64,000 nucleotides of DNA from contig NZ_JAMCOS010000001.1 in the NCBI RefSeq assembly GCF_028069655.1, positions 4,742,001 to 4,806,000 on the forward strand. Direction: 5' to 3'. The position numbers were made by a program, and so were the translations under genes. Position 1 is the stretch's first letter. Every line of letters begins with the position of its first letter. The notes beneath the pieces are model-generated. The model did no database searches and had not been told where the DNA came from. It saw only the letters and a program-made list of their open reading frames with translations. Positions 18,010 to 26,964 of the stretch are shown in pieces. This DNA comes from Acidovorax sp. NCPPB 4044 (GTDB lineage Bacteria; Pseudomonadota; Gammaproteobacteria; Burkholderiales; Burkholderiaceae_C).

Positions 18010-19482
18010 CTAAGCAGCCGCGAACACCAGCCCCGCGCGCAGCCCCTGCCCGTCCGGCCCGGTGCCCAGCACCAGACGCGCACCCAGCAGTTCGGCATAG
18101 CGGGCGACGATGGCCAGGCCCAGCCCCGCGCCCTGGCCCAGGCGCTCGCCTTCGCGGCCCTGGGCCCAGCGCTGCAGCAGGTCGGTGCGCTGCGCCTGCG
18201 CGATGCCGGGGCCGTTGTCCACCACGGCCAGCACCACGCAGCCGCCCGGCACGCCCTCTGACGCGCCAGCCGCCTCGCGCACGATCTCCACGGTGATGCG
18301 GGGCGGCGGCCCGCCCTCCGCGGGGCGGCCGTAGCGCAGCGCGTTGTCGATCAGGTTGCCCAGCACGCCTTCGATGAGCAGCGGCTGGCCCTGCACCACC
18401 ACGGGCTGCTCCAGCCCGCGCGCTCCCAGGTCCACGCCGGCCGCGTCGGCGCGCGGCAGGAAGCGCAGCACGGCCTCCTGCACCAGTTCATCCAGCGCCA
18501 CGGGCTGGCGCGGCATGGCGCCGCGCACTTCGTCGGCCAGGGCCAGGGCGAGCAACTGGTCCACGAGGTGGCTGGCGCGCGCTTCGCTGTCGGCCACGCC
18601 GGCCAGCTGCTCGCGCCAGACGGCGGGGTCCTTGTGAGCCAGGCCATAGGCGGCCAGCGCACGGATGCCGGCGAGTGGCGTGCGCAGCTCGTGCGCGACA
18701 TTGCCGGCGAATTCGCGCTGCGCGCGCACGCCCTGGGCCACGCGCCCCAGCAGGCCGTTCACCGCGGCTCCCAGTTGCTGCAGGTCGCGCGTGGAGGCTT
18801 CCACGGCCACCGGGTCCAGGTCGCGCGCGGCGCGCGCCGACAGCTCCGCCTGGAAGGCCGCCAGGGGCCGCAGGTCGTCCTGGATGGCGCGCCGCAGCCA
18901 CAGCGCCAGCGCGGCCAGCAGCAGCACCTGCGAGACCACCGAGTAGAGCAGCACGCTGCGCAGCATGGCGCTGCGCGCATGCACGGTCTGCGCGGTCACC
19001 ACCTCAAAGGGCTGGGGGTCGGTCACCAGCACGCGCACGGCCCGCAGCGCCCGCCCGCGGTGGCTGATGTCGGAGAAGCGGTAGGCATCGTCGCCCCGCG
19101 GCGGCGGCGCGGGCAGGCTGGCGTTGCCCGCCAGCAGCGTGCCATCGGGCCGCAGCACGGCGAAGTACACGGTCTCCACCTGGTCGAAGAGCACCGATTT
19201 CAGCTCGCGCGAGGAGAGGGCCAGGTCGAGCGTCCCCTCCTTCAGGCGCACATTGGCCGCCACCGCGTAGGCATCGTCGAGCAGGGCGCGGTCGAAGGCA
19301 CGCTGCGTGAATCCGTTGGCCACCAGCACCGAGATCGCCGTGCCGGCGAACCAGGTCAGCGCGAGCGGCACCAGCACATGGCGCAGCAGGCGCGCGCGCA
19401 GCGACGGCGGTGACGGGGCCGGTAGCGCAGGCATTGCGTGCCCGGAAGGCTGCGGCCGGGGGCCCGGCCCGGCGGCGCTCAT
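18010..19482 (-). CDS. Sensor histidine kinase (TctE/QseC-like)
   Basis: 490 residues. An N-terminal membrane helix (~30-55), a periplasmic sensor region of about 110 residues, a second helix (~170-190), HAMP-like linker, the H-box EFAGNVAHELRTPLAGIRAL, then N-box (NLIDNALRYGR), G1 (VVDNGPGI) and G2 (GAGLGLAIV). Its ATG overlaps the response-regulator stop (ATGA). Being divergent from the CzcCBA-type efflux operon, it probably senses periplasmic metal (inference). Confidence 0.93.
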   Translation of the reverse strand: MSAAGPGPRPQPSGHAMPALPAPSPPSLRARLLRHVLVPLALTWFAGTAISVLVANGFTQRAFDRALLDDAYAVAANVRLKEGTLDLALSSRELKSVLFDQVETVYFAVLRPDGTLLAGNASLPAPPPRGDDAYRFSDISHRGRALRAVRVLVTDPQPFEVVTAQTVHARSAMLRSVLLYSVVSQVLLLAALALWLRRAIQDDLRPLAAFQAELSARAARDLDPVAVEASTRDLQQLGAAVNGLLGRVAQGVRAQREFAGNVAHELRTPLAGIRALAAYGLAHKDPAVWREQLAGVADSEARASHLVDQLLALALADEVRGAMPRQPVALDELVQEAVLRFLPRADAAGVDLGARGLEQPVVVQGQPLLIEGVLGNLIDNALRYGRPAEGGPPPRITVEIVREAAGASEGVPGGCVVLAVVDNGPGIAQAQRTDLLQRWAQGREGERLGQGAGLGLAIVARYAELLGARLVLGTGPDGQGLRAGLVFAAA

Positions 19483-20195
19483 GCGGCCTCCGGCGGGGCA
19501 TCGCCGGGGGCGCCGGCCTCCAGCATGTAGCCCAGGCCGCGCAGCGTGCGGATGCCCGCGCCGCTGCCCTGGAGCTTCTTGCGCAGGCGCGAGATGAAGG
19601 CCTCCAGCGCGTTGTCGCCCAGCAGGTCGTCGAAGCCCGAGAGCTTGTCCGAGAGGGTGCGCTTGCTCACCACGCGGCCCGGCGGGGTCATCAGCTCCCA
19701 GAGCACCTCGAACTCGCGCGCGGGCAGCTCGAACGGCGCGTCCTGCAGCGTGAAGCGGCGCGCGCGCCGGTCCAGCACGAGGCCGCCCGCGCGCGTGCGG
19801 TCGTCGGCGCCCTGTGTGCGCCGCACCAGGGCGCGCAGGCGGGCCTCGACCTCGGCCAGGTCGAAGGGCTTGCCCAGGTAGTCGTCGGCGCCCGCATCCA
19901 GGCCGGCGATGCGCTCCTCGGTGCGGTCGCGCGCGGTGAGCACCAGCACCAGCGTCCGGTCGCCCCGCGCACGCGCGGCCCGCAGCACCGCGAAGCCGCT
20001 GCCCATCGGGCTCGCCGGGGCCGCGTCCTGCGGCAGGTTCAGGTCGAGCAAGACCGCATCGAAGGGCTGGATGCTCCAGAAATGGCCGGCCTCGGCCACG
20101 GTGGCGGCCGCGTCCACGCGGTGGCCCGCATCGGTGAGGCTGCGCAGCATCACGCCGCGCAGCACGGCATCGTCTTCGACTACGAGGATGCGCAT
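19479..20195 (-). CDS. OmpR-family response regulator
   Basis: 238 residues. Receiver domain with acidic pair Glu7/Asp8/Asp9, phospho-acceptor Asp51 (VLLDLNLP), Thr87 and Lys109 (YLGKPF). The C-terminal winged helix carries ELPAREFEVLWELM and SRLRKKL...IRTLRGLGYML, the OmpR/PhoB DNA-binding signature. It is divergent from the efflux operon with 170 bp between starts; an 11-bp tandem direct repeat in that gap is a candidate binding site. Confidence 0.95.
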   Translation of the reverse strand: MRILVVEDDAVLRGVMLRSLTDAGHRVDAAATVAEAGHFWSIQPFDAVLLDLNLPQDAAPASPMGSGFAVLRAARARGDRTLVLVLTARDRTEERIAGLDAGADDYLGKPFDLAEVEARLRALVRRTQGADDRTRAGGLVLDRRARRFTLQDAPFELPAREFEVLWELMTPPGRVVSKRTLSDKLSGFDDLLGDNALEAFISRLRKKLQGSGAGIRTLRGLGYMLEAGAPGDAPPEAA

Positions 20196-20325
20196 GGGCT
20201 GGAAGGGGTCGGCAACAGGGGTGGAAAGAAGGTCCGCCGCGCGGACGGTGCCTGCATTGTGGCGCGGGAACCCGGCCGCGGTGCGGGTGCAGGCCCGCGG
20301 GCTTGGGCCGCGAAAGGACGCGCCT

Positions 20326-20347
20326 GGTCAGGCAGCGGTCAGGCAGC
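20326..20347. promoter_or_regulatory. Tandem direct repeat, candidate response-regulator site
   Basis: GGTCAGGCAGC occurs twice head to tail (20326-20336 and 20337-20347), an 11-bp period that places both copies on one DNA face. OmpR-family regulators bind such direct repeats as tandem dimers. It ends 18 bp before the efflux operon start codon, unusually close to the ribosome-binding region. Confidence 0.45.
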
Positions 20348-20365
20348 CCGGCCGATAAAGGCGCC

Positions 20366-21751
20366 ATGCGCCCCATCACCCTCCCCGCTCTTCGCCGTGC
20401 AGCAGGCACGCAGGCCTCGGCCGCCGCCCGCGTCGCCGCCGGCCTGCTGGCCTGCAGCGCCCTTGGCGGCCTGCCCGCAGCCCATGCCCAGGCCACGGCC
20501 CCGAACCCCTCCGCCGCCACGGCATCCAGCGCGGCCGGTTCGCCCCGCGGCACCGGCTGGACGCTGGCCCAGGCCCTCGCCGCCGCACGCGACAACAGCG
20601 AAGTCACGCAGGCCCGCCAGGAACTGGCCGGTGCCCGCGCCGACGTGCTGAGCGCCGACCACGCCCCGCTGCCCTCGCTGACCACCAAGGCCAGCTCCAT
20701 CGACCTGCAGCACGGCCCCGGGCCGGGCAACGTGTTCACGCGCAAGCGCATCGACAAGTCGCTGGGCATCGACTGGACCTGGGAGCGCGGTGGCAAGCGG
20801 GCCCTGCGCACGCAGGCGGCCGAACGCACGGCCGATGCCGCCCACGCCGACGTGGAAGACACGCAGATCCAGCAGCTGCAGGCCGCCCTGGGGGCGTACT
20901 ACGACCTGCTGGCCGCGCAGGACCGGCTGAGCGAGGTGTCCGCCATCGAGCGCGGGCTCTCCGACGTGGCCCGCATGGCCGACCGCCGCGTGCAGGCGGG
21001 CGATCTGTCGGCCCAGGACGCGGCGCGCACCCGCATCGAGGCCGACCGCGCACGCGCCGACACGTGCTCGGCCGAGCAGGCCCGCGACGACGCCGCCCTG
21101 GCCCTGGCCCAGGTGACCGGCAGCAGGGGCCCCCGCCTGGAAGCGGTGGATACGCCCTGGCCCGCGCCGGACAGCGATGTGCCCGCCACCGACGCCGACC
21201 TGGCCAGCTGGGCAGAGACGCGCGCCGACGTGCGCGCCGCCCTGGCCCGCGCGCAGGCCGCCCAGGCCGCGCTGGAAGGCGCCGACGCGCTGCGCAAGTC
21301 CGACTGGACCGTGGGCGCCTCCATCGACCACTTTCCCGGCACGTCCACCCGGCAGGTCGAGCTGCGCGTGCAGATCCCGCTGCAATGGGGCTACCAGTAC
21401 CAGGGCGAGATCGGCCGCGCCCAGGCCGACTACGCCAAGGCCCAGGACGCGCTGGACAACACCCGCCGCCTCGCGCTGCTGGACCTGCTGCACCTGCGGC
21501 AGGCCCAGGAGAGCGCCTCGCGGCGCGCCGCCGACTACGACCAGGGCGTGCTGCCGCGCGCACGCCAGGTGGCCGACAACGCCGAGCTGGCCTACCGCAA
21601 GGGCGCCATCGCGCTCACCGACCTGCTCGACGCCCAGCGCACGCTGCGCGCCACGCTGCTCGATGCGCTCTCCGCCCGCGCCGACTACGCCAAGGCGCGC
21701 GGCGCGTGGCTGCTGCGCACGCGGCCCCAACTGCTCACCGGCATGCCCTGA
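20366..21751 (+). CDS. TolC-family outer-membrane efflux protein (CzcC-like)
   Basis: 461 residues. Signal-peptide-like N-terminus (basic start, hydrophobic stretch, AHAQA cleavage region at about 40). The remainder is long helical repeats typical of outer-membrane factors, including VQAGDLSAQDAARTRIEADRA and the late AYRKGAIALTDLLDAQRTL, seen in CzcC/CusC-type proteins. It is the outer-membrane channel of the downstream RND pump. Confidence 0.88.
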   Translation: MRPITLPALRRAAGTQASAAARVAAGLLACSALGGLPAAHAQATAPNPSAATASSAAGSPRGTGWTLAQALAAARDNSEVTQARQELAGARADVLSADHAPLPSLTTKASSIDLQHGPGPGNVFTRKRIDKSLGIDWTWERGGKRALRTQAAERTADAAHADVEDTQIQQLQAALGAYYDLLAAQDRLSEVSAIERGLSDVARMADRRVQAGDLSAQDAARTRIEADRARADTCSAEQARDDAALALAQVTGSRGPRLEAVDTPWPAPDSDVPATDADLASWAETRADVRAALARAQAAQAALEGADALRKSDWTVGASIDHFPGTSTRQVELRVQIPLQWGYQYQGEIGRAQADYAKAQDALDNTRRLALLDLLHLRQAQESASRRAADYDQGVLPRARQVADNAELAYRKGAIALTDLLDAQRTLRATLLDALSARADYAKARGAWLLRTRPQLLTGMP

Positions 21752-21815
21752 CGCCGGGCGCCCGCCCCCCTGCCCTCCGCCCCGCAACCGCTTTCCTTCC
21801 CCGGACATCCCGACC

Positions 21816-23024
21816 ATGATGGCTCCCCTCTTCTCCCTCCCCGCGCGGCGCCCGAGCGCGCGCGGCCTGCTGGCCCTGGCCGCGATCGGTGCCGCCTGCG
21901 CCCTGCTGCCGGGCTGCGGCAAATCGTCCGCCGAGGCGCCCCCGGCCGCCGAACCCGCCCCGCCCGTCGTCCAGTCCGGCCAGCTCCGGTTCCCGGCGGG
22001 CCACCCGCAGCTCGCGCTGCTCGGCACCGCCGACGCCCGCGCCGCCAAGGACGTGGCCGTGGAACTGCCTGCCCGGCTGGTCTGGAACGAGGAGCGCACC
22101 CAGCGCATCTACCCCGCCTTCGCCGGCCGCGTGACCACCATGCACGCCGACCTGGGCCAGGCCGTGAAGGCCGGCGCGCCGCTCGCGCTGCTGGCGTCGC
22201 CCGATTTCGGCCAGGCCCAGGCCGATACCGCCAAGGCGACGGCACTGCAATCGCTCTCGCAGCAGTCGCTCAAGCGCCAGCGTGAACTGTTCGAGGCCGG
22301 CATCGTCGCCCGCAAGGACCTGGAGCAGGCCGAGGCCGATGCCGCCGGCGCCCGTGCCGAAGTGGCCCGCGCCGCGGCCCGCACGCGCCTGTATGGCGGC
22401 GGCGGCGCGGTGAACCAGCAGCTCGCCCTCACCGCCGGCATCGGCGGCGTGGTGGTGGAGCGCAACCTCAACCCCGGCCAGGAAGTGCGCCCGGACCAGT
22501 CCGGCCCCGCCCTCTTCGTGGTGACCGACCCCACCTCGCTGTGGGTGCAGATCGATGCGCGGGAAGCCGACCTGTCCTCCCTGCGGCCCGGGGACGGTTT
22601 CGTGCTGCAGGTGCCCGCCTATCCCGGCGCCAGCTTCAGCGGCAAGGTGACGGCCACGGCCGATGCCATCGACCCCGGCAGCCGGACGATCAAGGTGCGC
22701 GGCGTGGTGCCCAACGCCGACCGCCGCCTCAAGGCCGAGATGCTGGCCACCGCGCGCGTGCAGGAAAGCCGCGCCAACGGCGTGGTGGTGCCGGCCGCCG
22801 CCATCGTGCTCGACGGCACGCAGCACGTGGTCTACGTGCGCCGCGAGGCCGGCGTGTTCGAGCCGCGCAAGGTCACGCTCGCGCAGGAAGGCCCGGGTGA
22901 GGTCATCGTCGCCTCGGGCCTGCAGGCCGGCGAGGCGGTGGTGAGCCAGAACGCCCTGCTGCTGGCCCGCCAGTTCCAGGCCGCGGCCGAAGACGCCGCC
23001 GTCGCGAAGAAGGCGGCCCCATGA
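21816..23024 (+). CDS. RND efflux periplasmic adaptor (CzcB-like)
   Basis: 402 residues. Lipoprotein-type signal with lipobox LLPGC (Cys about residue 34). Barrel-sandwich/lipoyl halves (FAGRVTTMHADLGQAVKAGAPL; GIGGVVVERNLNPGQEV) flank a helical hairpin (residues ~135-190), as in CzcB/CusB membrane-fusion proteins. No N-terminal His-rich metal-binding tail is present. Its stop overlaps the czcA-like start (ATGA). An ATG codon one triplet later is an alternative start. Confidence 0.92.
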   Translation: MMAPLFSLPARRPSARGLLALAAIGAACALLPGCGKSSAEAPPAAEPAPPVVQSGQLRFPAGHPQLALLGTADARAAKDVAVELPARLVWNEERTQRIYPAFAGRVTTMHADLGQAVKAGAPLALLASPDFGQAQADTAKATALQSLSQQSLKRQRELFEAGIVARKDLEQAEADAAGARAEVARAAARTRLYGGGGAVNQQLALTAGIGGVVVERNLNPGQEVRPDQSGPALFVVTDPTSLWVQIDAREADLSSLRPGDGFVLQVPAYPGASFSGKVTATADAIDPGSRTIKVRGVVPNADRRLKAEMLATARVQESRANGVVVPAAAIVLDGTQHVVYVRREAGVFEPRKVTLAQEGPGEVIVASGLQAGEAVVSQNALLLARQFQAAAEDAAVAKKAAP

Positions 23025-26000
23025 AGCGCCTGATCCACTACGCGCTGCACCAGCCGCTCTTCATCGTGCTGGGCGTGCTGCTGTTCGCGCTCGCGGGCGT
23101 CATCGCGTTCAAGAACCTGTCGGTGGAGGCGTTTCCCGACGTGACCGACACGCAGGTCACCGTGATCGCGCTCTTCCCGGGCCGTGCGCCCGAGGAAGTG
23201 GAAAAGCAGGTCACGCTGCCCATCGAAACCGCGCTGGCGGGCCTGCCCAACTCGATCCGCGTGTTCTCGCACACGCAGTTCGGCCTGTCGTTCACCGTGG
23301 TCACCTACGACGATGCGTCCAACGTGAACACCGTGCGCCAGCAGGTCGCCGAGCGCCTGTCCACCGTGGACCTGCCCACGGGCGTGCAGGCCGAGATCGC
23401 GCCCAACGCCACGCCGGTGGGCGAGATCATGCGCTACCGCCTGAAGGGCGACGGCCTCTCCACCACCGACATCCGCACCCTGGAGGACTGGACCGTCGAG
23501 CGCGCGCTGCGCCAGGTGCCCGGCGTGGCCGACGTGGTGGCCATGGGCGGCGCCATCAAGCAGTACGAGGTGCAGCCCGATATGGACAAGCTGCGCGCGT
23601 ACAAGGTGAGCTTCCAGAACCTGCTGGACGTGCTGGGCCGCAGCAATGCCAACGCGGGCGGCAGCTACGTGGCGCAGGGCGCGCAGCAATACACCATCCG
23701 CGGCCTGGGCCTGCTGGGGTCGGCCGAGGACATCGGCCGCATCGTGGTGGCGTCGCGCAACGGCACACCCGTGCTCATCCGCGACATCGCGCAGGTGCGC
23801 ATCGGCGCCGTGCCGCAACTGGGCGTGGTGGGGCAGGACCAGGACGACGACATCGTCACCGGCATCGTGGTCATGCGCAAAGGCGAGAACCCGAGCGTGG
23901 TGCTCAAGGGCGTGAAGGACAAGATCGCCGACCTGAACGCGCGCGGCCTGCCGCCGGGCGTGCAGATCGTGCCGTTCTACGACCGCACCTGGCTCATGGA
24001 CAAGACGCTCACCACCGTGTTCCACAACCTCGTGGAAGGCGCGCTGCTGGTGTCGCTGGTGCTCTACATCTTCCTGTCGAACCTGCGCGCCAGCCTGGCC
24101 GTGGTGGTGGTGATCCCGCTCGCGCTGCTGTCCACCTTCATGGGCCTGAAGATCATGGGCGTGCCGGCCAACCTGCTGAGCCTGGGCGCGATGGACTTCG
24201 GCATCATCGTGGACGGCGCGGTGATCGTGATCGAAAACATCATGCACCGCCTGGCCGAGCGCGGCGAGGACATGGACGACCGCGACCGGCGCGACACCAT
24301 CATCGAGGCCGCCGGCGAAGTGGGCCGGCCCACGCTGTTCTCGATGCTCATCATCATCGCGGCGCACATCCCCATCTTCGCGCTGCAGCGCCACGAAGGC
24401 CGCATCTTCCAGCCCATGGCGCTGTCGGTCACCACCGCGCTTATCGGCTCGCTGATCTTCTCGCTCACGCTGGTGCCGCTGCTGGCCTACTGGCTGCTGC
24501 GCCGCAAGCTGCCGCACGGCGACAACCGCGTGGTGGCGCGCGCCAAGCACCTCTACGCCCCGGTGCTGGACTGGGCGCTCGCGCGCCGCCGCACGGTGGT
24601 CATCATCGCGCTGGCGGTGTTCGGCGTGGCGATGGTCGCGGCCTCGCGGCTGGGTTCGGAATTCCTGCCCGAGCTGGACGAAGGCACCACCTGGGTGAAC
24701 TTCAGCCTCTCGCCCAACGTGTCCACCGCCGAGGCGGCGCGCATCCTGCGCATGGCGCGCAAGGCCCTGCTGTCGGTGCCCGAGGTGCGCACCACCGTCT
24801 CCAAGGCCGGGCAGCCCGAGGACGGCACCGACCCCAAGACCATCTCCATGGCCGAAATCTTCGTGGACCTGAAGCCCGAGGACCAGTGGCGCGCCGGCAT
24901 GACGCGCGAGAAGATCACCGAGGAAATGGGGCGCGCGCTCTCGGCCATCCCCGGCATCGACCCCGCGTTCTCGCAGCCCATCCGCGACAACGTGCTCGAA
25001 TCGATCTCGCAGATCAAGGGCCAGATCGTCATCAAGCTGGCCGGCGACGACCTCGTGGAGATGAAGCGCATCACGGAAGAAATCGCGCGCGAGGTCAAGC
25101 AGGTGCAGGGCGTGGCCCGCGCCGAGATCGACCGCGAAGGCCAGGTGCCGCAGCTGCTCATCGACATCGACCGCGACCGCGCGGCGCGCTATGGCCTGAA
25201 CGTGAGCGACATCCAGGACGTGATCGAGGCGGCCCTGGCCGGCAAGGCCGCCACCAACCTGTGGGAGGGCGAGCGCAAGTTCGCCGTGGCGGTGCGCCTG
25301 CCGTCGGACGAACGCACCATCGCCAACCTGCCGCGCACGCCCATCGCCACGCCCGACGGGGGCTACGTGCAACTGGGCGACGTGGCGAAGATCCGCGAAA
25401 GCTCGGGCGCCATGAACATCGCCCGCGAAGCCGGCCGCCGCACCACCGCCATCGGCATCTTCATCGCCGGGCGCGACATGGGCTCGGTGGTGGCCGACAT
25501 GAAGGGCCGCGTGGAGAAGAACGTGAAGATCCCGTCCAACTACCAGGTCAACTGGTCGGGCGAGTTCGAGAACCAGGAACGCGCCATGAAGCGCCTCTCG
25601 GTGGTCGTTCCCATCTCGCTGCTGCTGATCTTCGTGCTGCTGTTCGACGCGTTCAAGTCGGTCAAGATGGCCTCGCTCATCCTGCTGAACGTACCCCTGG
25701 CGCTCATCGGCGGCTTCGTGGCGCTCTGGGCCTTCGGCATTCCGCTGTCGGTGTCGGCCGCCATCGGCTTCATCGCGCTCTCGGGCCAGGCGGTGCTCAA
25801 CGGCGTGGTGATGCTCTCGGTGTTCCAGCAACTGCAGGCCGGTGGCGCGAGCGTGGTCGAGGCCGTGCGCCAGGGCTCCATGCAGCGCCTGCGCACCGTG
25901 CTCATGACCGCCCTGCTGGCCATGCTGGGCCTGCTGCCCATGGCCCTGTCGCACGAGATCGGCTCGGAGACCCAGCGCCCCCTGGCCATCGTGGTGATCG

Positions 26001-26110
26001 GCGGGCTGGTCACCGCCACGATGCTGACGCTGGTGGTGCTGCCGGCGCTGTACGTGGCGTGGTTCGGGCCGAAGGAGAAGAAGGGATCGCAGGCCCTGGT
26101 TGAAGCCTGA
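23021..26110 (+). CDS. Heavy-metal RND efflux pump (CzcA/CusA family)
   Basis: 1029 residues, the normal HME-RND length. N-terminus MKRLIHYALHQPLFIVLGVLL, porter domains between TM1-2 and TM7-8. The proton-relay segment MDFGIIVDGAVIVIEN contains Asp392, Asp398 and Glu405, matching the CzcA DFGxxxDGA...E pattern for divalent cations (Zn/Co/Cd/Ni) rather than the methionine-rich CusA type. It couples proton influx to metal export through the CzcB- and CzcC-like partners encoded just upstream. Confidence 0.95.
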   Translation: MKRLIHYALHQPLFIVLGVLLFALAGVIAFKNLSVEAFPDVTDTQVTVIALFPGRAPEEVEKQVTLPIETALAGLPNSIRVFSHTQFGLSFTVVTYDDASNVNTVRQQVAERLSTVDLPTGVQAEIAPNATPVGEIMRYRLKGDGLSTTDIRTLEDWTVERALRQVPGVADVVAMGGAIKQYEVQPDMDKLRAYKVSFQNLLDVLGRSNANAGGSYVAQGAQQYTIRGLGLLGSAEDIGRIVVASRNGTPVLIRDIAQVRIGAVPQLGVVGQDQDDDIVTGIVVMRKGENPSVVLKGVKDKIADLNARGLPPGVQIVPFYDRTWLMDKTLTTVFHNLVEGALLVSLVLYIFLSNLRASLAVVVVIPLALLSTFMGLKIMGVPANLLSLGAMDFGIIVDGAVIVIENIMHRLAERGEDMDDRDRRDTIIEAAGEVGRPTLFSMLIIIAAHIPIFALQRHEGRIFQPMALSVTTALIGSLIFSLTLVPLLAYWLLRRKLPHGDNRVVARAKHLYAPVLDWALARRRTVVIIALAVFGVAMVAASRLGSEFLPELDEGTTWVNFSLSPNVSTAEAARILRMARKALLSVPEVRTTVSKAGQPEDGTDPKTISMAEIFVDLKPEDQWRAGMTREKITEEMGRALSAIPGIDPAFSQPIRDNVLESISQIKGQIVIKLAGDDLVEMKRITEEIAREVKQVQGVARAEIDREGQVPQLLIDIDRDRAARYGLNVSDIQDVIEAALAGKAATNLWEGERKFAVAVRLPSDERTIANLPRTPIATPDGGYVQLGDVAKIRESSGAMNIAREAGRRTTAIGIFIAGRDMGSVVADMKGRVEKNVKIPSNYQVNWSGEFENQERAMKRLSVVVPISLLLIFVLLFDAFKSVKMASLILLNVPLALIGGFVALWAFGIPLSVSAAIGFIALSGQAVLNGVVMLSVFQQLQAGGASVVEAVRQGSMQRLRTVLMTALLAMLGLLPMALSHEIGSETQRPLAIVVIGGLVTATMLTLVVLPALYVAWFGPKEKKGSQALVEA

Positions 26111-26128
26111 TCCTCAAGAAACGGAATG

Positions 26129-26168
26129 GCCTGTCCACGCCGCATCGGGCGGCGTGGACAGGCTTTTT
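26129..26168 (+). terminator. Rho-independent terminator of the efflux operon
   Basis: Perfect 15-bp stem GCCTGTCCACGCCGC / GCGGCGTGGACAGGC (26129-26143 and 26149-26163) with a 5-nt loop, directly followed by TTTTTT. It lies 19 bp after the pump stop codon. Confidence 0.95.
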
Positions 26169-26204
26169 TGTTTCTGCCGCAGACGGAGAGGCTGTGGAGC
26201 GATC

Positions 26205-26227
26205 AAAGCTTGGGAACCCCAAGCTTT
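26205..26227. repeat. Perfect 10-bp inverted repeat at island boundary
   Basis: AAAGCTTGGG / CCCAAGCTTT separated by AAC. It has no T-run after it, so it is not an obvious terminator. It lies between the efflux terminator and a perfect 26-bp palindrome, at the entry to the AT-rich small-gene island. Confidence 0.7.
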
Positions 26228-26238
26228 ATGCAAGGCAT

Positions 26239-26264
26239 GACTGAAAGTCACGTGACTTTCAGTC
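26239..26264. repeat. Perfect 26-bp palindrome
   Basis: Arms GACTGAAAGTCAC and GTGACTTTCAGTC meet without a loop, with CACGTG at the centre. It is not a parS (flanks differ). It lies 30 bp upstream of the first small gene of the island, so it could be an operator for a dimeric regulator or a recombination remnant. Confidence 0.75.
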
Positions 26265-26293
26265 GAATCACGATATCTTCATTGCCTGATGCC

Positions 26294-26536
26294 ATGAGAA
26301 AAACCATCTGCATTTTTCTGGGATCCGCATGCGGCGTTGTATTGGCGGTATCGCTTTTCGCTGCTTATGGGTTTCTATTCGCCTCGCCGCATGGACGAGG
26401 GGAAGAGCACGCGATTTTCTGGACCAAGGTACTTTTTCTCGGAGTAATTCCATCAGGGGCAGTATTGGGTGCAATTGTGGTAGGCCAATGGGGGAAATTC
26501 TCGCAATCGGCCTGCAAAAATAACCTCTCAGTTTGA
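26294..26536 (+). CDS. Small membrane protein, unknown
   Basis: 80 residues starting MRKTICIFLGSACGVVLAV. Two hydrophobic segments (about 4-28 and 46-64) separated by a polar loop with HGRGEEH. No family recognised. Base composition is lower in GC than the flanking efflux genes. The start was chosen at the ATG preceding the first hydrophobic stretch; longer in-frame versions would include the palindromes. Confidence 0.5.
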   Translation: MRKTICIFLGSACGVVLAVSLFAAYGFLFASPHGRGEEHAIFWTKVLFLGVIPSGAVLGAIVVGQWGKFSQSACKNNLSV

Positions 26537-26742
26537 GATGGTGAGAGATTACCCATATGAAACTCATCATGAGAAATTGGTGACCATATTCTACCCCTGC
26601 CAAGTATTAAGAAAATTACGTAATCATCAATGAATTAAATTCAAATTCCAGATGACACATGAGGGTGCGTACGAACTGCATTTGAGCAAGAAATCCCCAG
26701 TGCCATCCTAAGCGTCTGAGCCAATAAAAAAGCAAGCTAAAC

Positions 26743-26964
26743 ATGCTTTATACGATAGCAGGTACATTTTTTTCGGGCATTATTTCATATTTTTTAGTAG
26801 AAATTCTATCCCGATGGTACGGATCGCGTTACATAAAATCCGACTCAGACATCAATGACGCTTACCTTTTTTCTCTAGCATTCATTTTATTTTTCTCGAT
26901 CGTAGGAGCGATATTTGGCTACCGCACAGGAAGAAGAAAAACCAGCAATAAATTGAATGGCTAG
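26743..26964 (+). CDS. Small two-helix membrane protein, unknown
   Basis: 73 residues, two membrane helices (about 4-22 and 42-59), a charged central loop with WYGSRYIKSDSD and a basic tail YRTGRRKTSNK. Strongly AT-rich codon use. Its 3' end overlaps the LprI-like gene by eight bases, suggesting co-expression. No family recognised; a partner of the LprI-like protein is possible. Confidence 0.55.
   Translation: MLYTIAGTFFSGIISYFLVEILSRWYGSRYIKSDSDINDAYLFSLAFILFFSIVGAIFGYRTGRRKTSNKLNG

Noticed and set aside
26239..26264. Possible extra parS at the 26-bp palindrome
   Set aside because: It has CACGTG but the arms (GAAAGT..ACTTTC) do not match TGTTT..AAACA, and it is distant from the parS cluster.
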